Under the pieces are notes generated by a model. The model was not told the origin of the DNA and did no database searches. It worked only from the letters and a program-made list of their open reading frames with translations. Below, piece after piece: positions 46,703-59,574 of a stretch of DNA of 64,000 bases. Source of the stretch: Brachionus manjavacas (taxonomy: Eukaryota; Rotifera; Eurotatoria; Ploima; Brachionidae); the NCBI GenBank assembly GCA_019054805.1, contig JAHQIY010000001.1, forward strand, positions 9,624,501-9,688,500, in the 5' to 3' direction. The position numbers and the translations under genes were made by a program. Positions within the stretch are counted from its first letter, which is position 1. The number at the start of each line of letters is the position of its first letter.

Positions 46703-49700
46703 CTACCCTTGAGTTTCTTCTTTATAGTGCTGTTTTCTTAAATTATACAATTTACGCTTTTCATTTTCTAATTGTTTTTCAAGCTCAAGGACTTTAACTT
46801 GTGATTCCATTTCCAATCTTTTCGTTTGATGGAAGCTCATATTTGAAAAATCAAGAGTGTCTAAAGAAAGAGAAAAATTATTTTTAAGTAAGAAAAAAAT
46901 AAAAGAGTACTTTTTTCTTCAAAAATTTGAATACAAGACTTAGCTGAGGCAACAAGCCCGGCGGTTGCATTTGATACACTGGTTTTTGCTTCCATTAATG
47001 CCATTCTATTTTTGCTTTCCCTGTCCGCTTTGACATTTGATGCCACCACCAACTGAGCCGTGCTTGCCGCTATTTCGTTAGAGGCCACTATAATTTCCTC
47101 CAATTTTCCATCACCATTTATTAATAAATCAGCTTTTTCACTTAAAAAAAAAATTTAAAAACAAGTAAAAGAGCTTTTCACGTAAAAAATACATTAACAG
47201 ATTGGCGCCTAAGCCGACTAACTTTGCTGCAGAAACTAAACCTTCAGTCCATTTGTGGTTTTTGGCATAAAACTCTTTGGCAGACGATGTACCCTTAGAT
47301 ATAAAATAAAATTAATTAAAGAAAAAAAAATTAAAATCTATTACTCTTCCTTGAACGACTATTTCTTTTTGAAGATCTTTAGCCCTCATAATTAAAATTT
47401 TAATTGCCTTCATCAAACCAGTGCAATTATCCAAAATTTTATCATTTACTTCTAGTTTTACTCCTGTTTCTTGTTCTCTTGACTTGTTAATGAGTGACTC
47501 AAGTTTGGCAACAGCAGCCTCAATCGCCTGCGTGGTATTGTGCATTTCTTGTTCAATTAAATCGCCAATTTCCTCTTTATTTATGTCATAGACTTTTGGT
47601 AACAATTCATTTAGGATTTGATTAATTTTTTTAATGATTTCATCTAGTTGGTGTACGTCAGGATCATTTTTTAGATAATTATAAAGCTTCATTTTGTGAT
47701 ATATTTTCACAGTTATATCACCGATACTTTTAGACAGGTCGGACAAAACTTCAGCTTGTTCAAAAGCACTAGCTGTAAGAGCCGTAATTTTGCCATTTAC
47801 AATCGCTTTAGAAACAAGATTTGAAAAATTGTTCAAATTTTTGATTAAAACTGAAAAATTTAAATTAGATTCATCATTCAAAATTGTTTTGTTATCAATG
47901 TATTTGTGATAGGTGGAAATCAAATTTGAAAATTCGACCTCGAAAGGCTGAAGTTGAGAGATCAAAAACTCGGCACCACTCTTGCAATTGAACAAAACTG
48001 GATCATCGTGTAATTTTAACGACTCGTTTATCACTATTTCATTATTGTCTAATGATGATACTATAAAAAAAATATTTTTTTCCTCAAAATTGATTTTATC
48101 AAAAAAATCAAACCATAGAAAAATTCTAAGAATTTAATTTGCAGCTGCTCGTGAGATTTTTGAGATTGAATTTTTTGATTTATTGCTTCATTTAATTTTT
48201 GTGTCAAATCGTCAATATGAATTTGATTTTTGGCCAAATTTGAACTTAAACTCTTCGATTCTTCTTCGATTGTAGAAAGATTTTTTACAAGATTCTTAGA
48301 AAAAGAGAATAAAAAAAGAAAAAATTTTCAAAGATTGATTTACTTTCTCTTTTTCTTCATAAACGTTCAAGTTATTGCTTGCCTCTTTGAGACTTTCTTC
48401 CAATTTTTTCTTTTCATCCTCCAAGTTTTGAATTTGGGTTTGATAATACTAAAAAAATTTTTAAATTTTAATTTAGAATACTTGATTTTAAAATTCATTC
48501 TAATATTAAAACAGAGTAGTTTAAAAGCCCCAAATTAAAAACCAAGTCCGGACATTGACACTTGCTAGGCTTGCAATAACTACCTGGATGGCAGAACCGT
48601 GATTCTGACTGAAAGATGGCCGATACTAGTATAATTAAAAAAATTTTTTTTTTTACATAATCAAAATAAAAGTCTTTGGCTCGGACTTTTGAAAAAAAAA
48701 GTCCGGACTATTTTTTTTGGAAATGATTTGAGGCTTTTAAACAATTCTGTATATAAATATACTTTTTAGTTAAAAAGATGAGAGTATTTGAATTTCACTA
48801 TTATTTTTATAATTAGTAAAAATAAATAAGTGATTAACTGAGAAATTATTTTAAAAAAGTTAAGTAAAAATACAAAAAAATTTCTTGCAAAAATTTAAAA
48901 TGAATTCTTAATTCTTGTTTCAATTTTACAATATAAATTGCTAAATTTTAAGATTATTCGTACAATTCAAAATAAATAAGCGATATGTGATAAAAGTCTG
49001 ATCTTATTAATCTGAAATGCAACATAACTTGATAGTCCGACTTTCTCATTTAAATTATTTTTTTACTAATACTAAGGTTTTACAATGGAATACATAACTA
49101 GCTTGATCAAAAAACTTTTTATTATCTGTTATCGTTTTTATTCAAACAATTACTGAAATTTCCTTAGAAACTTTTAAACGTTTAGTAAACCATTTTAACA
49201 AAAGTATAACCCACAACTTAAAAAAAATTTTTTTTCTATTCATCTTTAATCATCTAAAAAATAAAAAGTTCAAGATGTTAATTGAAAAAATTCGAATCCT
49301 TATCAAAAAGGTTGTAAACCACCATGTGCTTGTTTCACTTGAAATAAACTGTTCTTCTGGCCATTTAAAATTTCATTTAAATTTTAGAATCTTCAAGTTG
49401 ATAAACAATTCAAATATCATTTCAATTCAAAGAGTTTAAGCTCAGAAACCATAATTAATCGTTGAGTTATCTTAAATATTTTTAGTGTAACATGTCATTA
49501 AAAAATAACATAATTTTAGAAAAATAATTCTCAATCTATTGATAAAATCTATTTTGAATTTAAATAAATTAACTCTTTTTTTTTAAGTTATTTTTTAATT
49601 TTTTATTTCAAAAGTATTGGTAGAAAATACCGATCTCTTCTACTAATAAGTAATAAAATGAAAATAAAATTTAATATCTGAATTTCATTTCAAATGAATG

Positions 49701-52389
49701 ATAAATACAAAAACTTTTGAAATAAAAAATTATAAAATGAACTTTAAAAAAAATGAGTCGACAAATATCAAGATACCTAAAATTTGGCTAGAAAATTATA
49801 ACCAATATTAATTTAGTTTCAAACCCATATTAATACAATTTATTAATAATTTCCAAAAAATTAAAAAAGAGAGAAAAATAACTAAATTTAAGAAATAAAT
49901 CTGGCAAAACCTAGCAAAATACTAGTTGACCAAAATATTTTAGATTTTTTAAACATTTCTTAATTAGTCGATTTCACTCAAAAATAATTATTTACTGCTA
50001 TAGCTTGTAAAAGCTTAACCCTTTTTGGCTCGCAGTATTTTTTACTACTACTAATACTAACATTAATATTTAATTAATTAATAAATACTTGATTTGAGGA
50101 GTGTTTGTCAGCTTGGGATATTTCGATTTCAGATTTTAATGCCTGAAGTTCATTATTTTTCTCTTGGAGATTTTTCTCAAGTTTGCATTTCTCATTTTCT
50201 GTATCTTCCAGTCTCTTCTCTAATTCTTTCTGCATTTCTTTGGAATGCTCACAAGCTTCAGATAGCAACGATTTTTGTTTTCGAACATCAGCCTCCTTTA
50301 AGAAACAGCTTAACTTTGTCTTTAAAAAAAATTTTAACAATCACTTGTCTTAGCAATGAAACATGTTCTTCTTTCAATTTATTGTACAATTCCTTTAGTT
50401 TATTAAATTTTTCTTCAGAAGAAACTGCTTTTCCTTGAAAAAAAATTTGAAAATTAACCAGATAATTAAAAAAAAAACGCTACTTTCTAAATTTTCCATA
50501 TCGATGCGAGCTTTTTCATTTTCACTCATAATTTTAAGTTTGTCTTCCAAATTACTGGCTTTCTAAAATCAAATGACAAACTAACTCAATCGGATAATTT
50601 TAAATATCAAATTTACAATTTTATGCTGCTCGATTTCGGATTTAGAATGCATCAAACCGTCTTCTAAATTTTTTATTTTTTCCCTCAAACTTCTTGTTTC
50701 GAAGGCATTCTAGATAAATTAGATTTAAATTTAGCTTTTGTATCTAGCTAATGAGTCTTTAGCCTACTTCAACATTAATACGTTCGATCTCACCCCTTAG
50801 GTATTCTATTTCCTGTAGAAGCTGTTGTATATACATGTACTGTTGCTGTTGCTGTTCATCAAACGAATTGTCCTTCTCGTTTGAAGGATTCAAATCCAAT
50901 AAAAGTGTATTGTCTTCGTCAATTTCGCTAGGTGTTTCCTCTTTTATCTCCATCACTGGCTTGGTATAGCTATTAAACTCGGATTTTATTCGAAAATTTG
51001 GAGGGTGCTTTATAATCAAAAAAGTTAATTTTTGACAAAATTAAAGCATCATTTACTTGAGGTAATTCAGGAATTGTGATCAAATTTTTGAAATAAATCA
51101 AACTTCTGCAGCATTCATAGAACTTTTGCAATCTACAAAAATAGAATTTAATTTTGAGCAAATTATTGAGAAACTATATTTCAATACTGGGTGAAAATTT
51201 TCAAAAATCGTTCCCTATGGCCTTCAAGAACATCGCCAGGTAAATCTAAATAAAATTTTTAGAATAAAAGTTTTCAATTTTTAAAAGCAAAATACTGTCG
51301 TGAAGTTTGAACATAAATTTTACTGTAAAATGGTACAGTTGGTTAGACTCTTGAATCAACAAAACGATCGGTGTTAATTTGCACTGGCCACTTTCAATCA
51401 TTGAGTTTGATCGTGTACGATCCATGGTCACAAAAACTTTTAAAATTTTAATTAAAAAAAACATCGTTTAAAAAAAATTTTAATAGTACTCAAATTCTGA
51501 AATCCTATTATTTCATCCAGATAGTCAAAAAAATCACAGCACAATTGAAAGCTAAAATTTGAGATTAAAAATTGAAATTTAAAAAGAACTATCTTTTGAT
51601 TATACTAGTTGTTGATATCATGTGAAATAATGTTTTCGAGGTCTCTATCTTCTATTTGAAGATTGGGTGGAATAAATTGGTTCTGGATAAAAAAAAATAA
51701 TTTAAAAATTTCACTTTAGATAGAAAATTCTAAGCCTTTGTAGCCTCTATAAAAACAATCTTCCTAAAAAACAGCTTTTTTATCGTATTTATGGGTTCGA
51801 GCAAAGGGATTTGGTAACTAGTTACTTACTTTTTTGTGGAATTTTAGTTTGAATACCAAAAAACTGCAATATTTGTTTATTATAAAAGCATAGCCTTGCT
51901 TAAGATGTATCCAGGTTTTTCCAAGATCGTCTAAGGTAGCAGTGTATCTAATAGAGTCGTTTACTGCCTTTAAAAAAAATTTAACAAAATTATTCATTTT
52001 GATTTGTATTTTAGTTACAGTATGGTATCCGTCTCTTAAAATTTTATGAACTACAAACAAAAACTTCCAACCCACTATCTGATTACCATAAATTGGTAAA
52101 CGTAGCGCATTGAACCAAAAAGGCAGAACACTTCTTTCAGCGCAACTGCCCAGAATCAAATTTCTCACATGTTTTTCCTTGATTGGGCCTTCGATGCTAT
52201 TAATGGCTTTTAATAAACTTGCATGCTTTAAATGAAAATAAAAATTAATTAAAGTAATCAACAAAAAATTCTTACTTGAGAATGATGAAACTTGCTTCTT
52301 TCTAATGACTCTGGGTCTTTATTTGGCAAAATTTCGTTCAAAGAATTCTTAAAACTCTGGCCAATATCGCTGTTTCTAGTTCTGTACAT
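46703..52389 (-). CDS. HIP1R: HIP1/HIP1R/Sla2 endocytic adaptor, 19 exons
   Basis: Exons (minus strand): 52276-52389, 52019-52225, 51830-51967, 51606-51682, 51490-51551, 51296-51436, 51188-51245, 51057-51132, 50768-51007, 50617-50709, 50484-50562, 50345-50433, 50089-50319, 48344-48448, 48114-48294, 47345-48060, 47193-47293, 46911-47140 and 46703-46860. They join in frame to 1031 residues (human HIP1 1037). The ANTH domain (about 39-285) carries the exact inositide motif K-x9-K-x-K-H as KAINSIEGPIKEKH (44-57). A clathrin-box LLLDL is at 326-330. Coiled coil runs from about 345 to 640. The I/LWEQ (THATCH) actin-binding domain is at about 790-1000 (GVKLEVNDKIL, FYAKNHKWTEGLVSAAKLVG, NEIAASTAQLV). 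The protein links clathrin coats and PIP2 to actin. One intron is 1640 nt; the rest are short, including a possible 25-nt intron at 50320-50344. Confidence 0.95.
48547..48708. repeat. insertion-like segment in the long HIP1 intron
   Basis: The segment is bounded by two copies of the palindrome GTCCGGAC (48547-48554 and 48701-48708). Its left part is richer in GC than the rest of the intron. This suggests a small transposon insertion, but no protein or second copy was seen. Confidence 0.3.
48709..50088 (-). other. remainder of long HIP1 intron
   Basis: AT-rich intron sequence between the exons at 48344-48448 and 50089-50319. No nested gene or transposon protein recognised. Confidence 0.5.
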
Positions 52390-52417
52390 TACCAACTATC
52401 TGGACGTATAAAAATCT

Positions 52418-55130
52418 GAAAATAAATTAAAATTTTTAAATCTTTTCATCATTCAAATGTCGCGTCGATTAATTAAAAATATGAATCGTCCTAAATTGTG
52501 GATAGATCATTTTAGATTCTAAGGTAAGAATTAGATTAATTATTTTAACTAATTAAAAATTCAAATTGTAAAAAACAATTTTAGAAATATGCATAATTTT
52601 GAAAAATTATTTTTTTTAAACACAATTATTTCAAATTATGCCTGGAGACAATAATTTGCCATTTTAGCAAAAGAGAATACATATCAAGTTCGATAATCAT
52701 TTAATTTCCTTTAAGCCCACCGATCTAGTCATCGAAGAAATATTAGAGTAAAATTTCAAATTAAACATTATAAACATATTAATCAAAATAAAATTTAAAT
52801 TAAATATTTACTTGTGTTTGAAGTGGATGCAACAACAATCTAATTATTAAATATCAAAAATTATATCTATTTTTATTTATTGAGTAAAGATTAGAATTTA
52901 AATTGAAGATTAAAAATTTAATTTCATTTTGAAGAGTATTTCCAAAGGTGTATAAAAATTAAATATTTTAAAATAACTTTAAGAGCCTTGAGCTATAATT
53001 TACTTAACGCTTGATTTCGATTAATAAACAAATGGCCAGATAACAATAAAATGAAAATGTGCTACCGGCCGTGATCAGATAACAAAACCTAATTTTCAAA
53101 ATTATAATTTAGTGTGATTTTTCTTCTTTTTTAATATTTATCATCATTAGAAATAAATACGCCCTTGTTGGTTTAAATCGGTTTTTACATTAGATATTTT
53201 TTAAATTAGGAGACTCTCAAAGATAATTAAAAATCTCTTTACATTAAAGAAAGTTTAACAAACTTTTTAAAAAAAAATTCTTTTACTATTTATGACATTC
53301 TGGCTTATTTTTTCCTCACATTGTATTGTTAAAAATTAATTATCGTATTTTCCTTAACGACTTTTAAATAAAAATCATGACACATAATTCTAATTTTACT
53401 TTCTGAATATTTTCAAAGCATTACCTTGATATTATCAATTATATTAAATTTTTATCGGATCTAAAAATTAACATTTTTTGGTAAATCTAACTATGAATTG
53501 TTATTTTATTGAGTAACTCGAAAGACTAAATTAGACTAAATTTATTCAAAGTAATGGAAAATTTGGCTTCAATTATTTTGAAAATTTAGTAAATATTTGG
53601 CAAATAAAGTTTCATATAGTCTAATTTTCTCAATATCAAAGCACACAGGTTCTTCATTTTTAATTAATTCATAGAAATAAAAATAAAGCTTGAGATTAAT
53701 CTTGAATAGTTGAATTTGGATAAAAAAATTTGTTTACCATTTTGAACTTCAAATATCGATCATTAAAAAACTTGTTCAAACAGAAAAAAATAAACTTAAA
53801 AAAATTTAATAATCTTAATGAAAATAAATTAAAATTTAATTTATTAAAAAACCTAAATCGCTGAATCTTTAAAGGTAAATAATTATTCAGAGTGAGAAAA
53901 CATTTTTACTTTTTATTTTAAAGAAATAGACACGTCATAAAGTTATTTTGGCATAACCATAAATTTTGTCTGAAACAATTTCAATAAGAAATCCTTTCTG
54001 ATAATTATTTAATTATAAAAAGCAAAATATTTTTGTAATTTTATGAAATGCTTAAAAACCTCAAATGCAACAACAAAATTGTTGGTTTTAAAATTACTTA
54101 AAAAGACTCCTTTGAATTCAGCTAAAATTTTTATATTTTCAACTTGATTAAAATAAAGTTAAGCATATTTTTCTAATTTAATGAATATCATTCAGATTTT
54201 TGAGAGTAAAATATTTATAAATAAGTTGATATTTTAATAAAATTTTTGAATTCTTTTTTTAGGTTAAATTAACTCAGATAAAATTTTATTATAAACAAAT
54301 TTTTATAGTAGTTGTGGTAAAGCCTTATGAAAAGTTGCATGAACTAAATGCCTAAAATACTTATTTCCAATGATTTCAGGCCATCTTTGCCATGTTTTAT
54401 TGATTTAAATTATTTTTAAATAGACATGGGGTGAATCGGACTTTTTCAATGATTACACTCAATATTCATTTTTAAGAAAATATACAAAAAATTAAGAGAA
54501 TCACAAACACAATGTCAAAAAATAAGGAATTTTTATTTTTGACGAAAAAAGTTTAATGAAAATAATTTTTTGTGGATATGAAACAGAAAAATCTTTGTAA
54601 ATGAAATTGGAATAAGAATTTCGAAAAAAAAAATCCGTTGTTCGCTTACATGTTACAAATTTAGAGATTTTGTTTTTTTAACTATGCAAAATGTTGCCTT
54701 AATTAAAACAAAGGGTAAAAATTAAATAAATAATTAACATCAAATTTTGTATTATTTGTTGTATAATTATTTTTTGAAGCCATAGTCTTCTTATTTGATT
54801 AAATTGTGTTTAAATACATTTGAAAAAAAGATTTAAAGAACCCATCGCTGTGATTATTTTTTTAAAAATTAATTATGGATTCAAATGTAAATTAAGTCAA
54901 CTGTTCCTGATCAAGCTTTTATATATTCCAAATTTCTTCAATCGTTTAGTTTTGATATTTTCCTTAATCAATTTAATAAAATTTTTTATAACTTAAAGAC
55001 CTAAGCCTTTATTCAAATTATAAGAGAACTTTTTTTTTACTTAACCTTTCAAAATATTTATTATTTTCAGAAAATAATTATTCAAAAGTCATAAAGTCAA
55101 ATTAAACCTTAATAATTAAGGTTCATTTAA
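52418..55130. other. AT-rich spacer upstream of HIP1, nothing recognised
   Basis: About 2.7 kb without a supportable ORF or repeat. Confidence 0.45.
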
Positions 55131-55164
55131 CCCAAGTGTAATGAACATTTTCATTACACTTGGG
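55131..55164. repeat. perfect 15-bp hairpin with 4-nt loop
   Basis: CCCAAGTGTAATGAA and TTCATTACACTTGGG are exact reverse complements around CATT. A second palindrome, AACCTTAATTAATTAAGGTT-like, lies directly to the left (about 55115-55132). Confidence 0.9.
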
Positions 55165-55428
55165 TATGAAAGTCAATAGAAGTCAAGTTTTTGACTTGCG
55201 TTTGAATAGGCTTTAAAATTGCTTTTTTTATTACTTTTGCGCAATTCTGGAAACTCCTCATTTCTACGGACAAGAATCTTTAAAACTCATTTTGTTCAAG
55301 AAGTCTCCATGAAAAACAAATAAAATAAAGTAAAGAAGTTCCTTTCATTTCAGCTTTATTTTCAATAAATTAAAAAAAGTTAAAAAAATTTTCCCACATA
55401 ATATTATTATTATATTCGCTAAATACTA

Positions 55429-55614
55429 ATGATTCAGCGAGTCATGCACCAGCTAACGAGAATCATGGACCAGCAGGCTCAACGAGATCCTCAAGACAAA
55501 AAATATATAGACAGTTTGTTAAGAATTGCTCATTCAGAGACAACTTCTTTTCAAATGGAACAGTACCTTTTTGGAAAAATTGCCAGAATAAATAAAAATT
55601 GCAACTTCAACTGA
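55429..55614 (+). CDS. small ORF of unknown origin, possibly a retroelement fragment
   Basis: A 61-codon frame starting MIQRVMHQLTRIMDQQAQ and continuing through DKKYIDSLLRIAHSETTSFQ. Its base composition and polar, helix-like sequence are more coding-like than the flanks. I do not recognise a family. About 120 nt downstream a GC-richer CGCGAGCCATTAGGCTCG word is followed by (TAA)n (about 55705-55745), which resembles a retroelement 3' end. The ORF may therefore be the last piece of a truncated element or a small gene. Confidence 0.35.
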   Translation: MIQRVMHQLTRIMDQQAQRDPQDKKYIDSLLRIAHSETTSFQMEQYLFGKIARINKNCNFN

Positions 55615-55704
55615 TTCGTTCAACAAATATGATAAATTTAATTCGTGTTAATTTAAAAGAAATTTGTCTGCCATAGTTTGGTAAAATTTGTTTTCCATGC
55701 TCCG

Positions 55705-55745
55705 CGAGCCATTAGGCTCGTTGCAGATTAATAATAATAATAAAA
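55705..55745 (+). repeat. GC-rich stem and (TAA)n tail
   Basis: CGAGCC-ATTA-GGCTCG is a perfect 6-bp hairpin, followed by GTTGCAGATTAATAATAATA. It resembles the 3' end of a non-LTR element. Confidence 0.4.
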
Positions 55746-56099
55746 ATAAAAATTAATGATTAAAATAAAAGATTATAATAATATATCAAGAATTTCTTAA
55801 TCTTATAATTAATGCAAAATGATTAAAATTGCTTAAAAATTCTAAAAACGATCTTTTCAGTTAAATTTATTTATTTAGTTAGAATTGAAATCCAAACTTG
55901 CTTGAAACTGATCTAAGTCCTTTAAACATCTTTTTTAAAAAAATTAACAAAAATTTTAAATTATAAGTGGAGAGTTTCTCCTGGGTCGATTTGATGGAGG
56001 ATTTTCTCACATAGTTGAGAGAAAAAAAAAACTGAATATAAGAGAGAGCACAAAATGAATAAAAATTATTGAAATTAAAAAAATAATTCGATTAAAACA

Positions 56100-57850
56100 T
56101 TAAATATTACGAGTTCAAATAGCATCACGACGGATCCTACAGAGATTGCGAATTATTTAAATGATTACTTTAAATCAGTTTTTAAACAAGATGTTAATTC
56201 AAATTTTCAGAAATTTTTCTATAAAACCAGTAAGGTATGTGACCCCGATCCAGTTGGAATGTTTAATATTAACAAAATAACTGACAAACTGGAAAATCTG
56301 TACCCGAATAAGACCATGGGACCAGACATGATAAATAGCTTAGTTCCAAAAAGTTGCGCTACAGCTTTTTCATTTCCGATAAGTGTTTTTTTTCGCGAGT
56401 CTTTTGTGACTGGAATAGTACCAACCATCTGGAAAAAGCCTTATGCTGCTCCTCTTCATAAAGGAGGTAACAAATTACAACCTTCAAATTATCTCCCTGA
56501 CTTGTATCCTCTTTAAAGTCATCGAAGGTCTATTAAAAGAGGTTATGCTTAAACACTTACTAGAAAAAAGGCTTATCGTTAAAGCTCAGCTCGTCTTTCT
56601 CCCACAGAGATCCTGCAGTAAAAATCTACTTGAGACTCTGGACCTGATTACACATGCCTTATCAAATGGCTACCCCGTGGATGTGGTGTACACCGATTTT
56701 GCAAAAGCTTATGACAAGGTTTCACATACAAAGCTAGTCTTTAAACTTAAATTTTATGGTTTTAGCAAGCGTTTGATAAACTGGATAAGTTCATTTCTAA
56801 CTGGACGATCACAACAAGTCGTGCTTGGCGAAGCAAAGTCAGAATAGGCTGAATTCACAAGTGGAGTTCCTCAAGATTCTGTCCTTTGTCCCATTTTATT
56901 CATTATATACATAAATGATTTACTTGAGAGTATCCATAACAGCTCGAAAGCTTACGCTGATGACAACAAGATTACCACCTAACCACCATAGTAAATTCTT
57001 CTTCTAATTTTAATTTACAACTCGACATTGATAATATATGTAAGTGGTCACGAGACTGGTCTGCTCAGCTTAATGTCGAGAAATATAAAGTTGTCTATTT
57101 TGGTCGTAACAACTCAAAACATGATTTCAAAATTGAGTCGTTTCCACTTAATAAATCAGTATGCGAAAGAGATCTCGGAATATATATCAAAAATGACATA
57201 AAATGGGACACACAAGTAAACGATGCCACAGCTAGAGCTAAAAGGATTCTGGGAATGTTGAAAAAATCGCTTAGATATCCCAATGTAAACAACATTAAAC
57301 TACTGTACACTTCAATGGTCAGAACTCACTTAGAATTTGCCATAACCTCTTGGTGCCCTTACTTAAAAAAAGATATCGATATGATAGAAAGGATTCAACG
57401 TAGAGCTCCTAAGTTAGTTCCAAATTTAAAGCACCTGACTTACTCAACACGCTTACCTAAATTCGGCCTGACGGACCTAACAACGAGATAATTGAGAGGA
57501 GATCTGATCCAGCCGTTCAAGATAATTAATAAAATTTAGTTAGTTGATTTTAAAAAAGGATTAACCTATGGTCAAAGTGGTTAACTATACGACTTAAGAA
57601 GGCATTCAAAGTCTCTACGCCGTGAACAGATAAAAAACTGTTCCTTGCGTTTCCATTTTTTCACAAATAGAGTTGTAAACATATGGAACCAATTACCGGA
57701 AGAAATAGTTAGCCCAAAAACATTAAATATTTGAAGTCGAAATTAGATGCTTGGCTAGTGAAAAAAGAAGCGACTGCTATAGCTCATTAGAGCTCTTCTC
57801 GGGTATTTTTCCGAGTTGCAATTCAACATACTACTTATACTACTACTACT
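56100..57850 (+). mobile_element. non-LTR retrotransposon (jockey/CR1-like), nearly full RT, mutated
   Basis: Successive frames give PTEIANYLNDYF, NKTMGPDMINSLVPKSCA, IWKKPYAAPLHKGG, then RT motifs DVVYTDFAKAYDKVSHTKL (about 56680-56740), FTSGVPQDSVLCPILF and the catalytic KAYADDNKIT (about 56950-56975). They continue with ERDLGIYIKNDIKWDTQVND, MVRTHLEFAITSWCPYLKKD, RIQRRAPKLVPNLKHL and the tail FFTNRVVNIWNQLPEEIVSP (about 57660-57710). It ends in a (TAC)n tract at 57835-57855. At least four frameshifts or stops inactivate it. The N-terminal endonuclease is absent. Confidence 0.9.
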
Positions 57851-57855
57851 ACTAA

Positions 57856-58799
57856 TTAAGTAGATTTATATGATGTAATTCATGTAAAAAAAATTCAAAA
57901 ATAAAAAAAATAATAAATTTAGTCTATGTTTGAACTAACTTTCATTTCACCTATAAGGCTAGTTTACTGTTTTTTAATCCCTAAAGTTAAAATTTTATTT
58001 ATCTTGATCACTTGAATCTGTAAAACAATTAAGAAAAATTTTAACTTTTTTATCTCAAAAATTTTGCTCATAATAAAGATTTACTTTATTTAAAACCAGT
58101 GTTTTTCAAGTCATAAAGTCAAAGTCAAGAAAAATTAAAGCTAAGTTATTTGACTTGACTTTTGAGTGTTTTTTTTTATCGACTTTTGCCCGATAAAGCA
58201 TATAAAATAGATTTAATGCTTTTGATCAAGTGATGTCAATGTGTACGGTTTCGTTGTCTATCTTAATGAAATTAACCTTCTAAATATTATAAATTACCGT
58301 ATTTCCTCGCGTAATATACATGTCTTTATAGCCAATGGGTAATTATATGAAATTATTGCTATTTTAAAACTTTAATAGCCGTCGGACATTAGTTAAATCA
58401 GATAACTTTTTAAATATTATTTGATGATTAAAAAAATTATATTCTTAATTAATTAATTGATATTTGGAAATTCTTTTACTGAAAAAATTGAAATAAATAA
58501 CGATATTTTCAAATCACGAAAATATTTAAAGGCAAGATAAACAGCACAACACAAAAGGATTTCATTCATTATCAGAATTACTTTTTGAGTCCGAATTAAA
58601 GTCCGAGGAATTAACAAAATTAATATTGACATCATCTTAAAAGCCTCATCTGCGTGATCATTATCATCTATCATGTCTACTTTATTATTTCCTAGAAAAG
58701 CTCGTAACTGGGAGTGAAATTCAAATAAATGTGAGAAGGTGATACCACATCTATAAAATGAGTCTCAGATTATACCAGCATCAAGCTCCTCCCTAATCT
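57856..58799. other. AT-rich spacer
   Basis: No gene recognised. A short ACCGTATTTCCTCGCG word at 58297-58312 resembles DNA-transposon termini. Confidence 0.35.
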
Positions 58800-58886
58800 T
58801 TTTAAAGGAGCTACCATAGGTGACCTCCTAGCAGGCCACCTCCGCAAGCTAGTCTTGCTCTAGCTTATATATATTATTATTATTAA
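58800..58886 (+). mobile_element. SINE-like 3' end (repeat family 3)
   Basis: Contains ATAGGTGACCTCCTAGCAGG, then AAGCTAGTCTTGCTCTAGC, TATATATA and (TTA)n. It is the reverse complement of the left end of the element at 42595-43040. The microsatellite tail marks the 3' side. Confidence 0.65.
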
Positions 58887-58889
58887 AGA

Positions 58890-59570
58890 AAAAATTTCAG
58901 AGTAAAATTACCTTGTTTAACTTAATATTACTTAATGTTTCAGCTAATGTACATGAGCTATTATTATTGCAAAATTGCTTAGTTTCATATAGTTTCCTAG
59001 GGACATTAAATCATGTGGCATTAAAGTTCCAAATGAGATATTACACGAAAAAATTACTTTTCATTAGTTTTCCGAAATTATTGGGCAACATATTACAAAT
59101 CCTAAATTAAATTTATTTCTTCTATTTGATAACGACAAAAACATACTTTTTCTAATATACGTCTTAAAAATTAATAATAAAGAAAAAAGAAAGGACATAA
59201 ACCGCATAAACATTCTGTAACCCGAGGCTCTCCTCATTTTATTTATTTATTATATTATTATTATTACTATTGTTTTATCTAATAGAAATCCATTAGAACA
59301 ACAAGTTTCATAATTTTGGACAATTTGGAAAATTGAGATTGAAAATGGCACACAAAGTGAGACACTTTTCAATCTCAATTGCATTTAAATGGCTTTAACA
59401 AAGGTTAGAATAACTTAATAAGGATATAATAAATAGATAATGTAATGCATCAGTTGGTTGGTTATTTTGAGAACTTTGAAAACTTTGAAACAAAAACATT
59501 AAATTTTAAAATATGAGCTCAGAAAAAAAACGTCTCAAAAGATTTAATTTTTTTAGATCAAATAAATTTC
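58890..59570. other. AT-rich spacer, nothing recognised
   Basis: No supportable gene. The 65-codon open frame at 58913-59110 has no family features. Confidence 0.35.
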
Positions 59571-59574
59571 TTTA

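Noticed and set aside
58453-58674. 73-codon minus-strand ORF with a hydrophobic stretch
   Set aside because: AT-rich chance frame with no start context or family similarity.
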